NCBI RefSeq assembly: GCF_023276375.1
Contig: NZ_JALLPK010000001.1
Coordinates: 1,426,001-1,490,000, forward strand
Reading direction: 5' to 3'
Length of the DNA: 64,000 nucleotides
Source of the DNA: Halocatena marina
GTDB lineage: Archaea; Halobacteriota; Halobacteria; Halobacteriales; Haloarculaceae
Shown one piece after another: positions 1-8,722 of the stretch (positions are counted from its first letter, which is position 1; the number at the start of each line of letters is the position of its first letter). The notes under the pieces were generated by a model. That model was given only the letters and a program-made list of their open reading frames with translations. It was not told the origin of the DNA and searched no databases. The translations under genes and the position numbers were made by a program.

Positions 1-379
1 GAAAGACGAGTTGGATGTGCTGGCGGATCTCCCGCCACTGGGTGCTGTTGAACGTGGTGAGTTCCTCATCACGGAATTGAATCTCACCGTCCGTCGGTGG
101 GGAGAGACCAAGCAGCGCGTGTGCGAGCGTCGACTTCCCACAGCCCGACTCCCCGACGACACCGAGCGTTTCGCCAGCGTGAAGATCGAAGCTAACGCCG
201 TCGACAGCTCGAACCGAACGCTGCTCGATTGAGAGCGGAAATCCACCGCCCGAGCGATCGAATCGAACCGACGACAGCAGCCCCGAGTTCATCGGAAAAT
301 GCTTCTTCAGGTCGCGCACTTGGAGTAACGGATCGTCACTCTCACGCGCTGTTGCGTGTGATCCGACGACATTACTCAT
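1..379 (-). CDS. Peptide ABC transporter ATP-binding protein, OppF/DppF type (3' end outside window)
   Basis: Second ATPase of a dipeptide/oligopeptide importer; it would drive uptake through the two permeases encoded upstream. The visible N-terminal part (about 126 residues) reads MSNVVGSHATARE..., has the AVDGVSFDL strand typical of OppF proteins and an intact Walker A GESGCGKST. The Q-loop, signature and Walker B lie beyond the left edge. Its ATG (377-379) overlaps the end of the preceding OppD-type gene by 8 bases (ATGAGTAA), so the two are probably translationally coupled. It is the last visible gene of the minus-strand operon. Family assignment is secure; the substrate is inferred from the neighbouring binding protein and peptidase. 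Confidence 0.9.
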   Translation of the reverse strand, partial: MSNVVGSHATARESDDPLLQVRDLKKHFPMNSGLLSSVRFDRSGGGFPLSIEQRSVRAVDGVSFDLHAGETLGVVGESGCGKSTLAHALLGLSPPTDGEIQFRDEELTTFNSTQWREIRQHIQLVF

Positions 380-1397
380 CGCGGCCACCTCCTGTTGTCC
401 GCTCGTGTAGAACGGGTGGATCACCCGCGAAGTCGTCGTCGTAGAGGAGACAGGCCGCCGCATGATCCGATGTGACAGCATAATCCGGCGGCTCGACTGT
501 GCTACAGTCATCAATAGCGACTGGACAGCGCGTCCGAAAGCGACAGCCAGAGGGTGGATCGACGGCACTCGGCATCGCTCCCTCGATGGGATCGAGTGAC
601 GAGACCGGACGGTCAGGCGTCACCACCGACCGCATCAGCATCTGCGTGTACGGATGTTTAGGATCGTTGAACAGATCCTCGTATCGCCCACGCTCGACGA
701 CCTCACCGAGATACATCACCACGACGCGGTCACAGACTTCTCGGACGACACCGAGGTCGTGTGTGACGTAAATCAGCCCAGTGTTGTAGCGGTCTTGAAT
801 CTCCTCGAAGAGGTCGAGAATCTGTGCCTGAATCGTCACGTCGAGCGCTGTCGTCGGTTCGTCCGCGATGATGAGCTTTGGATTACACGAGAGCGCCATC
901 GCAATGAGGACGCGTTGGCGCATCCCGCCGGAAAATTCGTGGGGATACTGATCGGCGCGTACGGCAGCGTCGGGGATTCCAACGTCGTCCAGCAGCTCGA
1001 CAGCGCGATCCCACGCCTCTGTAGCTGTCCGGTCGGTGTGGTGCTCGACAACCTCGGCGATCTGACTCCCGACCGTGTAGACTGGATTGAGCGCGGACAT
1101 CGGATCTTGAAAAACGAAAGAGATCTCGCTCCCCCGTATCTCACGCCGTAGTTCTGACTCGGTGAGGCTGTGGAGATCCTGCCCGTCGAACGTGATCGTC
1201 CCGTCGACGACGGTCCCGGGCGGATCGATGAGGCCAAGGAGGCTACGGACGGTAACGCTCTTCCCTGCACCGCTCTCGCCGACGATACCGAGCGTTTCAC
1301 CGGCGTTGACGCTGAAGTCGACGCCGTCGACAGCTTGCACGATGCCACCTTCCGTGTAGAAGTACGTCCGGAGATCGGATACCTCAAGGAGGCTCAC
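372..1397 (-). CDS. Peptide ABC transporter ATP-binding protein, OppD/DppD type
   Basis: Cytoplasmic ATPase of a peptide importer, 341 residues, the usual length for OppD/DppD. Visible motifs in order: Walker A GESGAGKS, Q-loop FVFQDPMSALNP, signature FSGGMRQRV, Walker B LIIADEPTTALD and the switch His in YVTHDLGVV. The C-terminal oligopeptide-transporter extension has the spaced cysteines seen in this family (GCRFRTRCPVAIDDC, then AAACL), which in some members bind an iron-sulfur cluster. The start overlaps the stop of the permease gene by 4 bases (ATGA), and its own end overlaps the next ATPase, so this is a tight operon. Dipeptide versus oligopeptide specificity cannot be told from sequence. 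Confidence 0.93.
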   Translation of the reverse strand: MSLLEVSDLRTYFYTEGGIVQAVDGVDFSVNAGETLGIVGESGAGKSVTVRSLLGLIDPPGTVVDGTITFDGQDLHSLTESELRREIRGSEISFVFQDPMSALNPVYTVGSQIAEVVEHHTDRTATEAWDRAVELLDDVGIPDAAVRADQYPHEFSGGMRQRVLIAMALSCNPKLIIADEPTTALDVTIQAQILDLFEEIQDRYNTGLIYVTHDLGVVREVCDRVVVMYLGEVVERGRYEDLFNDPKHPYTQMLMRSVVTPDRPVSSLDPIEGAMPSAVDPPSGCRFRTRCPVAIDDCSTVEPPDYAVTSDHAAACLLYDDDFAGDPPVLHERTTGGGRDE

Positions 1398-2452
1398 GCA
1401 TCATCACCTCGTTCGAGGTGGTCCTCGACGGATGGTCCACCATTACCATCGATGGCCGCTATGTCGCCCGTCGGCACTGTGCTGTTCGGCGTTTCGGCGA
1501 GCATCTCGGCCTTTCGCCGCTCGGTGTCGGGGACACGAAGACTCGTCCGGGGGTCCATCGCATCCCGGAGTCCATCGCCAAGCATGTTGAACCCCATAAC
1601 GGTGAGAAATATCATCATTCCAGGGAAGATGGCGACCCACGGCGCGATGAAGAGCGCCTGTTGGGCGGAGTTGAGCATCCGTCCCCACGAGGCGGTGGGT
1701 GGCTGGACGCCAAAGCCGAGGAACGAGAGCGCTGCCGCGCCGATGATGACGCCCCCCATCGAGAGGGTTGCCTGCACGACAACGGCCGCAAGCCCGTTCG
1801 GAACGATCTCGCGAAAGAGGATGGTCCGTTTTGGGAGACCGGCGGCTCGTGCTGCGTCGACATACTCTTCTTCACGGATAGAGAGCACCTCAGAACGCAT
1901 CACACGGGCGTACGCCGGGATGCCGATAACGCCATAGGCGAAAAAGAGATTGTAGATGCTGGGACCGAGGATAGCCATCATCGTCATCGCCAGCACAAGC
2001 CCCGGAATGGAATAGAGCGTCTCCATCAGACGCATTAACGCGTCGTCGACGTAACCGCCCTCGTAGGCGGCGACAGCACCGATGATAACGCCGCCAACAA
2101 AGGAGATACCGACAGCAATGAGACCAATAGCGAGCGCGATGCGACTCCCGTAGATGATGCGCGCAAGTACGTCTCGACCGTACTGGTCCGTCCCCATCGG
2201 ATGGTCGACAGAGGGGGCTGCATAGATATTCGTCGTATCCATCCCTTGTGGATCGGCGATGAGCGTTGTGATGAGCTGTTTGTCGAACAGAAGTTTATCG
2301 ACAGTGGAGAACACAGCGAGGACGATAATAGCGCTGATGATACCAGCACCGATGAGTGCCGTCGGACTGTGTCGTAGTTCCCTGAGCGTCGTCAAGACGC
2401 CGCTTTCCGTTTCGAACTCCGGATCTGAAACTGTGGTCGGATTCGAGTTCAT
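1394..2452 (-). CDS. Peptide ABC transporter permease, DppC/OppC type
   Basis: Inner permease subunit (352 residues) of the peptide importer. It has the N-terminal cytoplasmic tail and first membrane helix of OppC_N (AGIISAIIVLAVFST), the MGTDQYGRDVLARIIYG motif that is nearly diagnostic of DppC/OppC, and the EAA-loop EYVDAARAAGLP that contacts the ATPase. The C-terminal tail is about 60 residues longer than in typical bacterial DppC and is hydrophilic and acidic, which is common in haloarchaea. Only three bases separate it from the DppB-type gene upstream, and it overlaps the OppD-type gene downstream by four. Confidence 0.93.
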   Translation of the reverse strand: MNSNPTTVSDPEFETESGVLTTLRELRHSPTALIGAGIISAIIVLAVFSTVDKLLFDKQLITTLIADPQGMDTTNIYAAPSVDHPMGTDQYGRDVLARIIYGSRIALAIGLIAVGISFVGGVIIGAVAAYEGGYVDDALMRLMETLYSIPGLVLAMTMMAILGPSIYNLFFAYGVIGIPAYARVMRSEVLSIREEEYVDAARAAGLPKRTILFREIVPNGLAAVVVQATLSMGGVIIGAAALSFLGFGVQPPTASWGRMLNSAQQALFIAPWVAIFPGMMIFLTVMGFNMLGDGLRDAMDPRTSLRVPDTERRKAEMLAETPNSTVPTGDIAAIDGNGGPSVEDHLERGDDA

Positions 2453-2455
2453 GAA

Positions 2456-3406
2456 TTAATCGTACCTGATTCGAGGATCAATATACGCGTAGGCGAGGTC
2501 GGTAAGCAAGACGCCGACGAGAAAGAGAAGGGCAAAGAAAATGTTCACCCCGATGATGATGCCGTAATCCTGCGCAAGCAGGCCCTTGTAGGCGAGTCGT
2601 CCCATTCCTGGGATAGCGAATATCTGCTCGACAACGACGCTCCCATCTAGCAGGAACGAGAGTTGGAGACCGATGATGGTGATGAGCGGAAGCAGCGCGT
2701 TGCGGAAGGCGTGGCGAAGAAGGATCCGTCGTTCCGGAAGCCCATACGCACGGGCAGTCTGAACGTAGTCCTTCGACAGTTCCTCGACCATACTCGAGCG
2801 AGTCATCCGCATCAACGTTGCCGTCTGTGCCGTCGCTAGCGTCACTACTGGGAGCACGAGATGTTTGAGCGCCCGGACGGGATCCTGCGAGAAAGGGACG
2901 TAGCCCGACGCCGGCAACACGTCGAACAGGTAGGCAAAGACGAAAATAAGCATCAGACCGAGCCAGAAGTTCGGTGTCGACAGTCCCGCGAGACCGACGA
3001 ACCGTGAGGCGTGATCACCCATGTTGTTGTGTTCTGCAGCGGCGTAGACGCCGAGAACGAGCGATGTCGGGAGTGCAATGAGGTAGGAAAGGCCCATCAG
3101 CGTCGCTGTTGGACCGAGCCGTTCGAGCATCAGCGCACTCACCGGCTGCTTGTGAGTGAATGATTCTCCGATATTCCCGTGGAGCAGCCGCCAGAGATAA
3201 TCGAGATACTGTTTCCAGAGTGGTTCGTTGAAGCCGTACTGTGCGATGAGTTCGTCGGCGAGCTGCTGGCTCGGGTTGACGCCGAGATAGATACGCACTG
3301 GGTTTCCCGGAAGCGCGTGAACCATCACGAACGTGAGGGAGAACACACCGATGAGAACCGGGATGATCTGGAAGAGGCGTCTCGCGGTGTAACGGTAGAT
3401 ACTCAT
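2456..3406 (-). CDS. Peptide ABC transporter permease, DppB/OppB type
   Basis: First permease subunit (316 residues). The N-terminus MSIYRYTARRLFQIIPVLIGV, the periplasmic-loop motif HALPGNPVRIYLG, and the EAA-like cytoplasmic loop YVQTARAYGLPERRIL are those of DppB/OppB proteins, and about six membrane segments are visible. The C-terminal LLTDLAYAYIDPRIRYD is the standard ending of this family. Gene order (binding protein, B, C, D, F) is the canonical Opp/Dpp order. It lies 61 bases after the binding protein gene and is probably transcribed with it. Confidence 0.93.
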   Translation of the reverse strand: MSIYRYTARRLFQIIPVLIGVFSLTFVMVHALPGNPVRIYLGVNPSQQLADELIAQYGFNEPLWKQYLDYLWRLLHGNIGESFTHKQPVSALMLERLGPTATLMGLSYLIALPTSLVLGVYAAAEHNNMGDHASRFVGLAGLSTPNFWLGLMLIFVFAYLFDVLPASGYVPFSQDPVRALKHLVLPVVTLATAQTATLMRMTRSSMVEELSKDYVQTARAYGLPERRILLRHAFRNALLPLITIIGLQLSFLLDGSVVVEQIFAIPGMGRLAYKGLLAQDYGIIIGVNIFFALLFLVGVLLTDLAYAYIDPRIRYD

Positions 3407-3467
3407 GGATTCTGTTGGCGCGGCTCGCTGTTCCCGACGACGGTGCGCCAGCTGACGGGAATACGAA

Positions 3468-5171
3468 TCACTCTATGTAGGCGTTCGACCATTTATTGGA
3501 CAGTGACTGACTACTGAACGACGTAAATTCGTAATTTTTCACGTCATTACTCCACGCCTGGGTTGTCTGTTCCGAGAAGACGGGGATATGTGGGTAGAGT
3601 GACTGCCACGTCTCAGCGAGGTCGATGTAGCGTTTCTTTCGCTCTTGTTTATCAGGCTGTCTGCGGGCGTTGCGAATCTTCTTGTCGGCATCTTTCAACC
3701 GCTGACTGGGCGCGCTGTCGGACTGGTAGAGGAACGATGCCGAAGCATTCCCCTTCACACCATCTGAGAGACCGCCCTCGTCGTTCCGAAGATCACGAAA
3801 GAGATAGTAGAAGAAACCATCGGGATCCTGTCCACCAGACCAGCCGTAAATGGTGGCGTCGAAGTCACCGCTGTCGAGTTGATTGAGCCACTGACCGGTG
3901 GTCACCTCTTGTACCTCGGCGTTGATGCCGATCGTATCCAATTCGTTCTGGAGGACGACCACCATGTTTTTGAATTTCGAACTGGAGAGCGATGATATTT
4001 TCAGCGTCTTTCCGAAGCCGTCACCGTACCCAGCCTCTTCGAGCAGCTGCTTTGCCTTGTCGTGGTTCTTCTTGGGATAGTACTTTTTCTTCCACTGTTT
4101 CCACGGGAATTCCCACGCCTTGTTCACCTCGAGGGGCATGAATCCGTAGGATCGCTTCCCGAGTTCCCCTTTTGTCGCCTTCAACATCGCATCGTAATCG
4201 ACGAGATACTGCATCGCCTTTCGAACCTTGAGGTCGTCAAACGGCTCTCGAAGCGTGTTGAAGATGATGCCGTTGTAGTCGAAGTGAGCGATTCGCTTCG
4301 TCTGGATGTTCTGTTGCTGTTTGGCCTTCTTGAGAAGCGTCTTCGGTATCGTCGCTTGGTGTACTCCGCCGGTTGTGAGTTCGACGAACTGCACCTGCGG
4401 CTTCGGAATAATACGCCACTTCAGTTTGTCGAGGTTCGGCGACGTCTGGAAGTAGTCCGGGTTTCGTTCGAGCGTGATGTGCGAGCTTGATTTATGCTCG
4501 ACGAACGCGAACGGACCGGAGCCGACCGGCTTTTGCCCGAACGTTTTCGTTCCTTGCTTCTTTGCAATCTTCTTCGGAACGACAGCAGCACTCATCCCAG
4601 CGAGTGTCAACTCAAAGAGTGCGAAAGGGTGGCTGAGGTGGAACGCCGTCTCGTACGTCCCGCTGGCCTCAACACTGTCGATGAACTGGATGTTCGCCCG
4701 CTTGGGCGATTTATTCTTTGGGTCGAGAATCCAGTTCATCGAATAGGCAACGTCCTCTGCGGTGAGTTCGGAGCCGTCGTGGAACGTGATTCCTTCCCGA
4801 ATTGGGATGGTGTACGTCGAATCATTCTGTTTTTGCGGTTTCTTCGAAGCAACGTGCGGGACGACATCGCTGCCGTCCGGTTGTATCATGTAGAGTGTAT
4901 CGAAAACATAGTGGAGGAAGCTGTTCGCCCACGCCAGTTCGTTCATTCGCGGGTCAAGTGTCGGTGCATCCTCTGTGGTGGCTCCGATGAACGTACCACC
5001 TCGGTTCGCGCCTGATCCACCGCTCGTGGTATCGGTGCCCCCGGTACCATCGGTGTTAGAAGGGCCGTCAGCGGTGTTCGTGCCGCCACAGCCTGCCACC
5101 AGTACACTCACCCCGAGTGCGCTACCCAATCGTAAAAATCGCCGTCTATCGATGTTCGGTCTCTCATCCAT
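3468..5171 (-). CDS. Peptide-binding lipoprotein of ABC transporter (SBP family 5)
   Basis: Extracellular solute receptor, 567 residues, anchored by a lipid. The N-terminus carries a Tat motif RRRFLRLGS followed by a hydrophobic stretch and a lipobox LVAGC, then a Gly/Ser/Thr-rich linker, all typical of haloarchaeal lipoproteins. The mature part has SBP_bac_5 landmarks (HVASKKPQKQ, GITFHDGSELTAEDVAYSMNWI, GSGPFAFVEH). I chose the ATG at 5171; an in-frame TTG three codons upstream (5180) is less likely. It is the first gene of the five-gene peptide transporter operon. 173 bases separate it from the S9 peptidase gene upstream, so it may have its own promoter, although I see no clear TATA box there. 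Confidence 0.92.
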   Translation of the reverse strand: MDERPNIDRRRFLRLGSALGVSVLVAGCGGTNTADGPSNTDGTGGTDTTSGGSGANRGGTFIGATTEDAPTLDPRMNELAWANSFLHYVFDTLYMIQPDGSDVVPHVASKKPQKQNDSTYTIPIREGITFHDGSELTAEDVAYSMNWILDPKNKSPKRANIQFIDSVEASGTYETAFHLSHPFALFELTLAGMSAAVVPKKIAKKQGTKTFGQKPVGSGPFAFVEHKSSSHITLERNPDYFQTSPNLDKLKWRIIPKPQVQFVELTTGGVHQATIPKTLLKKAKQQQNIQTKRIAHFDYNGIIFNTLREPFDDLKVRKAMQYLVDYDAMLKATKGELGKRSYGFMPLEVNKAWEFPWKQWKKKYYPKKNHDKAKQLLEEAGYGDGFGKTLKISSLSSSKFKNMVVVLQNELDTIGINAEVQEVTTGQWLNQLDSGDFDATIYGWSGGQDPDGFFYYLFRDLRNDEGGLSDGVKGNASASFLYQSDSAPSQRLKDADKKIRNARRQPDKQERKKRYIDLAETWQSLYPHIPVFSEQTTQAWSNDVKNYEFTSFSSQSLSNKWSNAYIE

Positions 5172-5344
5172 ATGAATCAATATCGCCTATGAGCGGTATG
5201 CCCAACCATATCATGAGGGAGATGGTGAATGTAGCATCTATTATGCTAGGCAACAGCACGAAAGCACGCGACAAACAGCCCCACGACCCGTTGGGTTGCG
5301 TATCGAAACGGGATGACACCGCTGGCGACTGACCGACCCCGGCC

Positions 5345-7390
5345 TCACTTCAGGTGCGTATCGAACGCTTCTTTGATTTTCTGGAGCGTTCGCCGCCACG
5401 TCGCACGTTTCGAAAAAACGTGTCCCTCACCGGGATAGTATTCGGCCTCGAACGTTTTGTCGAGGTCGAGTAGTCGTTCGACAGCGATATCCTGCTGTTC
5501 AACGGTGACGTAGCGGTCGTCGGTGCCGTGAAAGTTGTAAACTGGTGATTCGTAGGCCGCCATATGCGTCGTCGGACTCGCATCGTCCCACCGACTTGGT
5601 GTGGCCCACGGACTGCCACCGAGTTTGACCGGCATGAGTGATTCGGCGTGTGGACGCTTGGTTTCCGTTGCCCACGCCTCGTAGTTCCGGATATCCGAGA
5701 GTCCTGCAAGATTGACACCGACAGCGAACGTCTCAGGGTGTGTGCCCAATATTTGAAGCGTGGCGTACCCTCCGTAGGAGAGTCCCCAGATCCCGAGGCT
5801 ATCTTCATCGACGTACGGAAGCTCCGCGAGGTAGTCGGCTCCGGCGACAATGTCAGCCATTTCGTCGCGGCCGTATCCCTCAGCAATCGACGCGCGGAAT
5901 TCGCGGCCGTACCCAATCCCACCTCGATAATTGACGAACAGACCAACGTAGCCGAGGTGAGCGAGATACTGATGGGCCGTATAGGCGAGTCCGTACGATC
6001 GTGAGGGGTGCCAGCCCTCGCGCATTTGTCGCATCGGGCCGCCGTGGACCCAAACGACAGCAGGGAGGTCGTCGCTGGTTTCGACGGCTGGCACATCACG
6101 AGGATCGAGAAGGTAGCCGTGAATTTCACGGCCATCGCTGCTCTCGAACGTTACGCTCTCGGGAGTGATGGGATCGACTGGCCAGTCGGCAACGGTGGAC
6201 TCGGTCAGTCGTATCGGTTGAGTAGAACTCGAAACGCCGTCTGCTGGGCTTTCATCCGAAGGAGCGGAGGATGGCTCGATATCGAGCGGCCGCACTCGCA
6301 ATTCGGGCGAACGCTCGTGGTCTGCGTGGAGGTAAGCAACCGCCTCGCCATCCGGTGACGGACGAGGAAAGACGTTCGTCCCAGCCGAGTCGACGACAGG
6401 AGTGACATCACCAGCAAGGGTAACAGCAAACACTTGTCGCTGACCAGGCTCTCGACGGTTCGACGCGAATAAGAGTGTCTCATCGTCGAGCCATTGAGGT
6501 GACGAAGCCGCGACACCGCGATCTTCGAAGTTACCCTCTGTGAGCTGTATCCACTTGTTGTCATCACGCGCGTGGACGTGAACGTGGGCCCACCCGTCAA
6601 CGGGAAGTGTCGCTGCAATGTGGGTGCTGGCGGGAGAGATAGTTGGTACACCGCCTTCGACAACACCACGTTCTGTGTCGGTCGTCTCGTAGAGAACTGT
6701 CTCGCGCCCGGTGTCGGTGTCAACCACCACGAACGCACGACGGGTCCGATTCTCTGCAGTGCGGACAACAAGGAGACGGCTGTCGTCGAGCCATGTCGGC
6801 GAATGCGTCGACGCGGTGCCAGTCGACCGCCAGCGAACACAACCTGTTTCGACATCGACGACACCGACGTTCTTGGTCTCACGATCGGTGAAGCGGAACG
6901 CGAGGCGAGTATCATCATCCGACCACGCCAGCATGCGCGCGTCGGCAAGGAAGGTACCTCGCCCGGGAACGTCGAAGCTTCGCGTTTCGCCAGTTTCGAT
7001 CGTTCGAATCATCGGAACGCCATCGTGGTAGGTAGCGAGTCGGTCGCCAGCGTTCGACCACGCGAGCTGTCCACTGGGATCACCCTGAGCGAGTCGATCG
7101 AGTTCGTCGCTACCAGCCTCGTATCGATACGTGCTGGACGCGTCTGTTGTGAACGCGAGCGTCGAACCAGCAGGATGCCATGCGAATTCGGCGATGTGAC
7201 CCTCATCTGGGCAGAGAATGCGTCGATCGTCACCGTCACTAGTAACGACGATCAGCTCTGATCCAGTATCGCCGGACAGCGTTGCAGCGACGAATCGACC
7301 ATCCGCAGACCACGACGGTGCACCCGGATACGCGACATCGAGAACGTGATCGAGCGTCAGCGATGAGTCAGTGGATTTTGGTGTATCCAT
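5345..7390 (-). CDS. S9 family peptidase (acylaminoacyl-peptidase/prolyl oligopeptidase-like)
   Basis: Cytoplasmic serine peptidase of 681 residues. The first ~400 residues look like a TolB/WD40-type beta-propeller with repeats such as PSWSADGRFVA, FAWHPAGSTLAF, LAWSDDDTRLAF and PRPSPDGEAVAYL. The C-terminal alpha/beta-hydrolase domain has the nucleophile elbow GLSYGG (Ser538), the acid in GTDDRYV (Asp625) and the base in GEGHVF (His657), an intact triad. The oxyanion-side motif VWVHGGP is also present. No signal peptide is seen, so it probably trims peptides brought in by the adjacent Opp-type importer. Its ATG overlaps the TAA of a small upstream gene by one base (TAATG), which suggests coupled translation. 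The exact preference (acylamino, prolyl or general oligopeptides) is unknown. Confidence 0.9.
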   Translation of the reverse strand: MDTPKSTDSSLTLDHVLDVAYPGAPSWSADGRFVAATLSGDTGSELIVVTSDGDDRRILCPDEGHIAEFAWHPAGSTLAFTTDASSTYRYEAGSDELDRLAQGDPSGQLAWSNAGDRLATYHDGVPMIRTIETGETRSFDVPGRGTFLADARMLAWSDDDTRLAFRFTDRETKNVGVVDVETGCVRWRSTGTASTHSPTWLDDSRLLVVRTAENRTRRAFVVVDTDTGRETVLYETTDTERGVVEGGVPTISPASTHIAATLPVDGWAHVHVHARDDNKWIQLTEGNFEDRGVAASSPQWLDDETLLFASNRREPGQRQVFAVTLAGDVTPVVDSAGTNVFPRPSPDGEAVAYLHADHERSPELRVRPLDIEPSSAPSDESPADGVSSSTQPIRLTESTVADWPVDPITPESVTFESSDGREIHGYLLDPRDVPAVETSDDLPAVVWVHGGPMRQMREGWHPSRSYGLAYTAHQYLAHLGYVGLFVNYRGGIGYGREFRASIAEGYGRDEMADIVAGADYLAELPYVDEDSLGIWGLSYGGYATLQILGTHPETFAVGVNLAGLSDIRNYEAWATETKRPHAESLMPVKLGGSPWATPSRWDDASPTTHMAAYESPVYNFHGTDDRYVTVEQQDIAVERLLDLDKTFEAEYYPGEGHVFSKRATWRRTLQKIKEAFDTHLK

Positions 7391-7578
7391 TAGCGTTCCT
7401 CACTGGCCACGATCTCATCAATGGCACTGAATTTGGTCTGTTCGTCCCATTGCGTCGGTTTGAAGAATAACCGTTCATTGACGCCATCAATTCGGTGTTC
7501 TCGTTCCTTCGTGGAGCCAAACCACTTTCCATCGGGATCGACCGTTGCGGGTGCGTCGTTTCGCATACGCATTTGCAT
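7390..7578 (-). CDS. Small hypothetical protein coupled to the S9 peptidase
   Basis: A 62-codon gene (starting MQMRMRND, ending VASEER) that I do not recognise. Three facts argue that it is real. Its stop overlaps the peptidase start as TAATG. Its composition is acidic and haloarchaeal. A TATA-like element lies about 27 bases before the first ATG, the spacing of a leaderless archaeal transcript. Two further in-frame ATGs occur at codons 3 and 5. No membrane segment, cysteine pair or known motif is visible. It could be a small regulator or accessory protein of the peptidase, or just a coupling leader; both are guesses. Confidence 0.5.
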   Translation of the reverse strand: MQMRMRNDAPATVDPDGKWFGSTKEREHRIDGVNERLFFKPTQWDEQTKFSAIDEIVASEER

Positions 7579-7972
7579 ACCGCAGAACGAGTATCCCGAT
7601 AGAAAATCAGATCCCCAAGCATCCTAGGGTAGATCCGACAGTGCGTTCTACTTGCAGAGGAACCTCGATCCGAAGTATGTAAAACACCCGTGGGTTCCGG
7701 TCCAAGGACTCATTGATCATACACGAACTGTTGTATCGAAATCGGACGCAAACGGGCGCTCAGAAGCAAGGAATCCGTCATAGACAACTCGTGTCAGTGA
7801 TACTACACCTCTAAGTGATCAAGAACATTCCCTTCGGGTGAGCTTCGACACTGCTTCACAGCACGATGCAATCTGCCACTATCCACATCACAACGACGGC
7901 GTCTCCATCAGAGTGGGTATTTCCCTGAAGACGGGCGAACAGTTTTTGTCACTGTTCCATCTACTTGTGTTG
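7579..7972. other. Intergenic region between peptidase unit and Bat-type regulator
   Basis: Apart from the TATA-like element near 7605 I recognise nothing here. An in-frame GTG at 7838 would extend the downstream regulator by 45 residues, but that extension has poor family character (Cys/His-rich, not acidic) and is probably not translated. Confidence 0.4.
7600..7611 (-). promoter_or_regulatory. TATA-like element for the small gene/peptidase unit
   Basis: On the minus strand the AT-rich GATTTTCTAT core is centred near 7605, about 27 bases upstream of the ATG at 7578. This is consistent with a leaderless haloarchaeal transcript. Confidence 0.4.
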
Positions 7973-8668
7973 ATGGTCCCACCACAGCGACCGGAAACGG
8001 GCCTACGGGTGACACTCGACATCTGGCATCCCGACTGCTGGACGTTGGCAGTAACCGAAGAAACCGACGCGGGACTTCTCGGTCATGGCGTCTACGCTAT
8101 TGATGGGATGGCGACTGGTCGGTTCACCGTCTACGGTGAGACGACCGCTGCGGTCGAGACACTGATTGCAACAGCACGCGACTCCGAACTGACCGAATCA
8201 GTATGGGAGGCTGACGGGTCATATCCAACCGACACGGCCGTTTCAGGCAGTGCGAGCCGCGGAATCGTGGTTCAGTATAATATTCACAATTCGATCAACG
8301 ACGCGCTCGTCTCGCGGGGATTCATTCCCGATGCGCCCGTCCGAATGCACGGTGGACGCGAGTATTGGACGGTGCTTGTCGATGCAAACCGCGAAATGGT
8401 CACCGAACGCGTCGAAGCCGTCCGCGAAGAAATGAACGCCGATATCCACATTTCGGACATCACCGCCGCGTACAGCGCTAAGGGCGTCCTCCCAACCGAC
8501 AATCTCTCCGAACGCCAGCGAGAAGTATTCAACCTCGCCCGTCAACGGAATTACTACGAGTGGCCGCGCGAAGTAAGCGCTGCAGATCTCGCAACAGAAC
8601 TCGATATTTCGAAATCGACGCTGCTTGAACATCTCCGTACGGCCGAAGCGAAGCTACTCGGACAGTAA
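7973..8668 (+). CDS. Bacterio-opsin activator-type HTH-10 transcriptional regulator
   Basis: Haloarchaeal DNA-binding regulator, 231 residues from the chosen ATG. The first ~160 residues resemble the Bat-associated GAF-like/N-terminal sensory region of small Bat paralogs (LDIWHPDCWTLAVTE, GVYAIDG). The C-terminal 55 residues form the HTH-10 domain: LSERQREVFNLA, then EWPREVSAADLATEL, DISKSTLLEHLR and the final helix AEAKLLGQ. The start MVPPQRPETGLRV is preferred over a GTG at 7838. It sits just ahead of the APC permease and M20 peptidase genes on the same strand, 54 bases away, so control of that pair is a reasonable inference. The inducer is unknown. Confidence 0.88.
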   Translation: MVPPQRPETGLRVTLDIWHPDCWTLAVTEETDAGLLGHGVYAIDGMATGRFTVYGETTAAVETLIATARDSELTESVWEADGSYPTDTAVSGSASRGIVVQYNIHNSINDALVSRGFIPDAPVRMHGGREYWTVLVDANREMVTERVEAVREEMNADIHISDITAAYSAKGVLPTDNLSERQREVFNLARQRNYYEWPREVSAADLATELDISKSTLLEHLRTAEAKLLGQ

Positions 8669-8722
8669 TGACCCGCACATGCTAGGGACTATTGCTATGC
8701 TTCTTCTCTTGTGTGCTATCGC

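Noticed and set aside
1170..1937. 255-codon plus-strand open frame opposite OppD/DppC genes
   Set aside because: It lies antisense to two secure genes, has Arg/Ser/Thr-biased composition and no domain.
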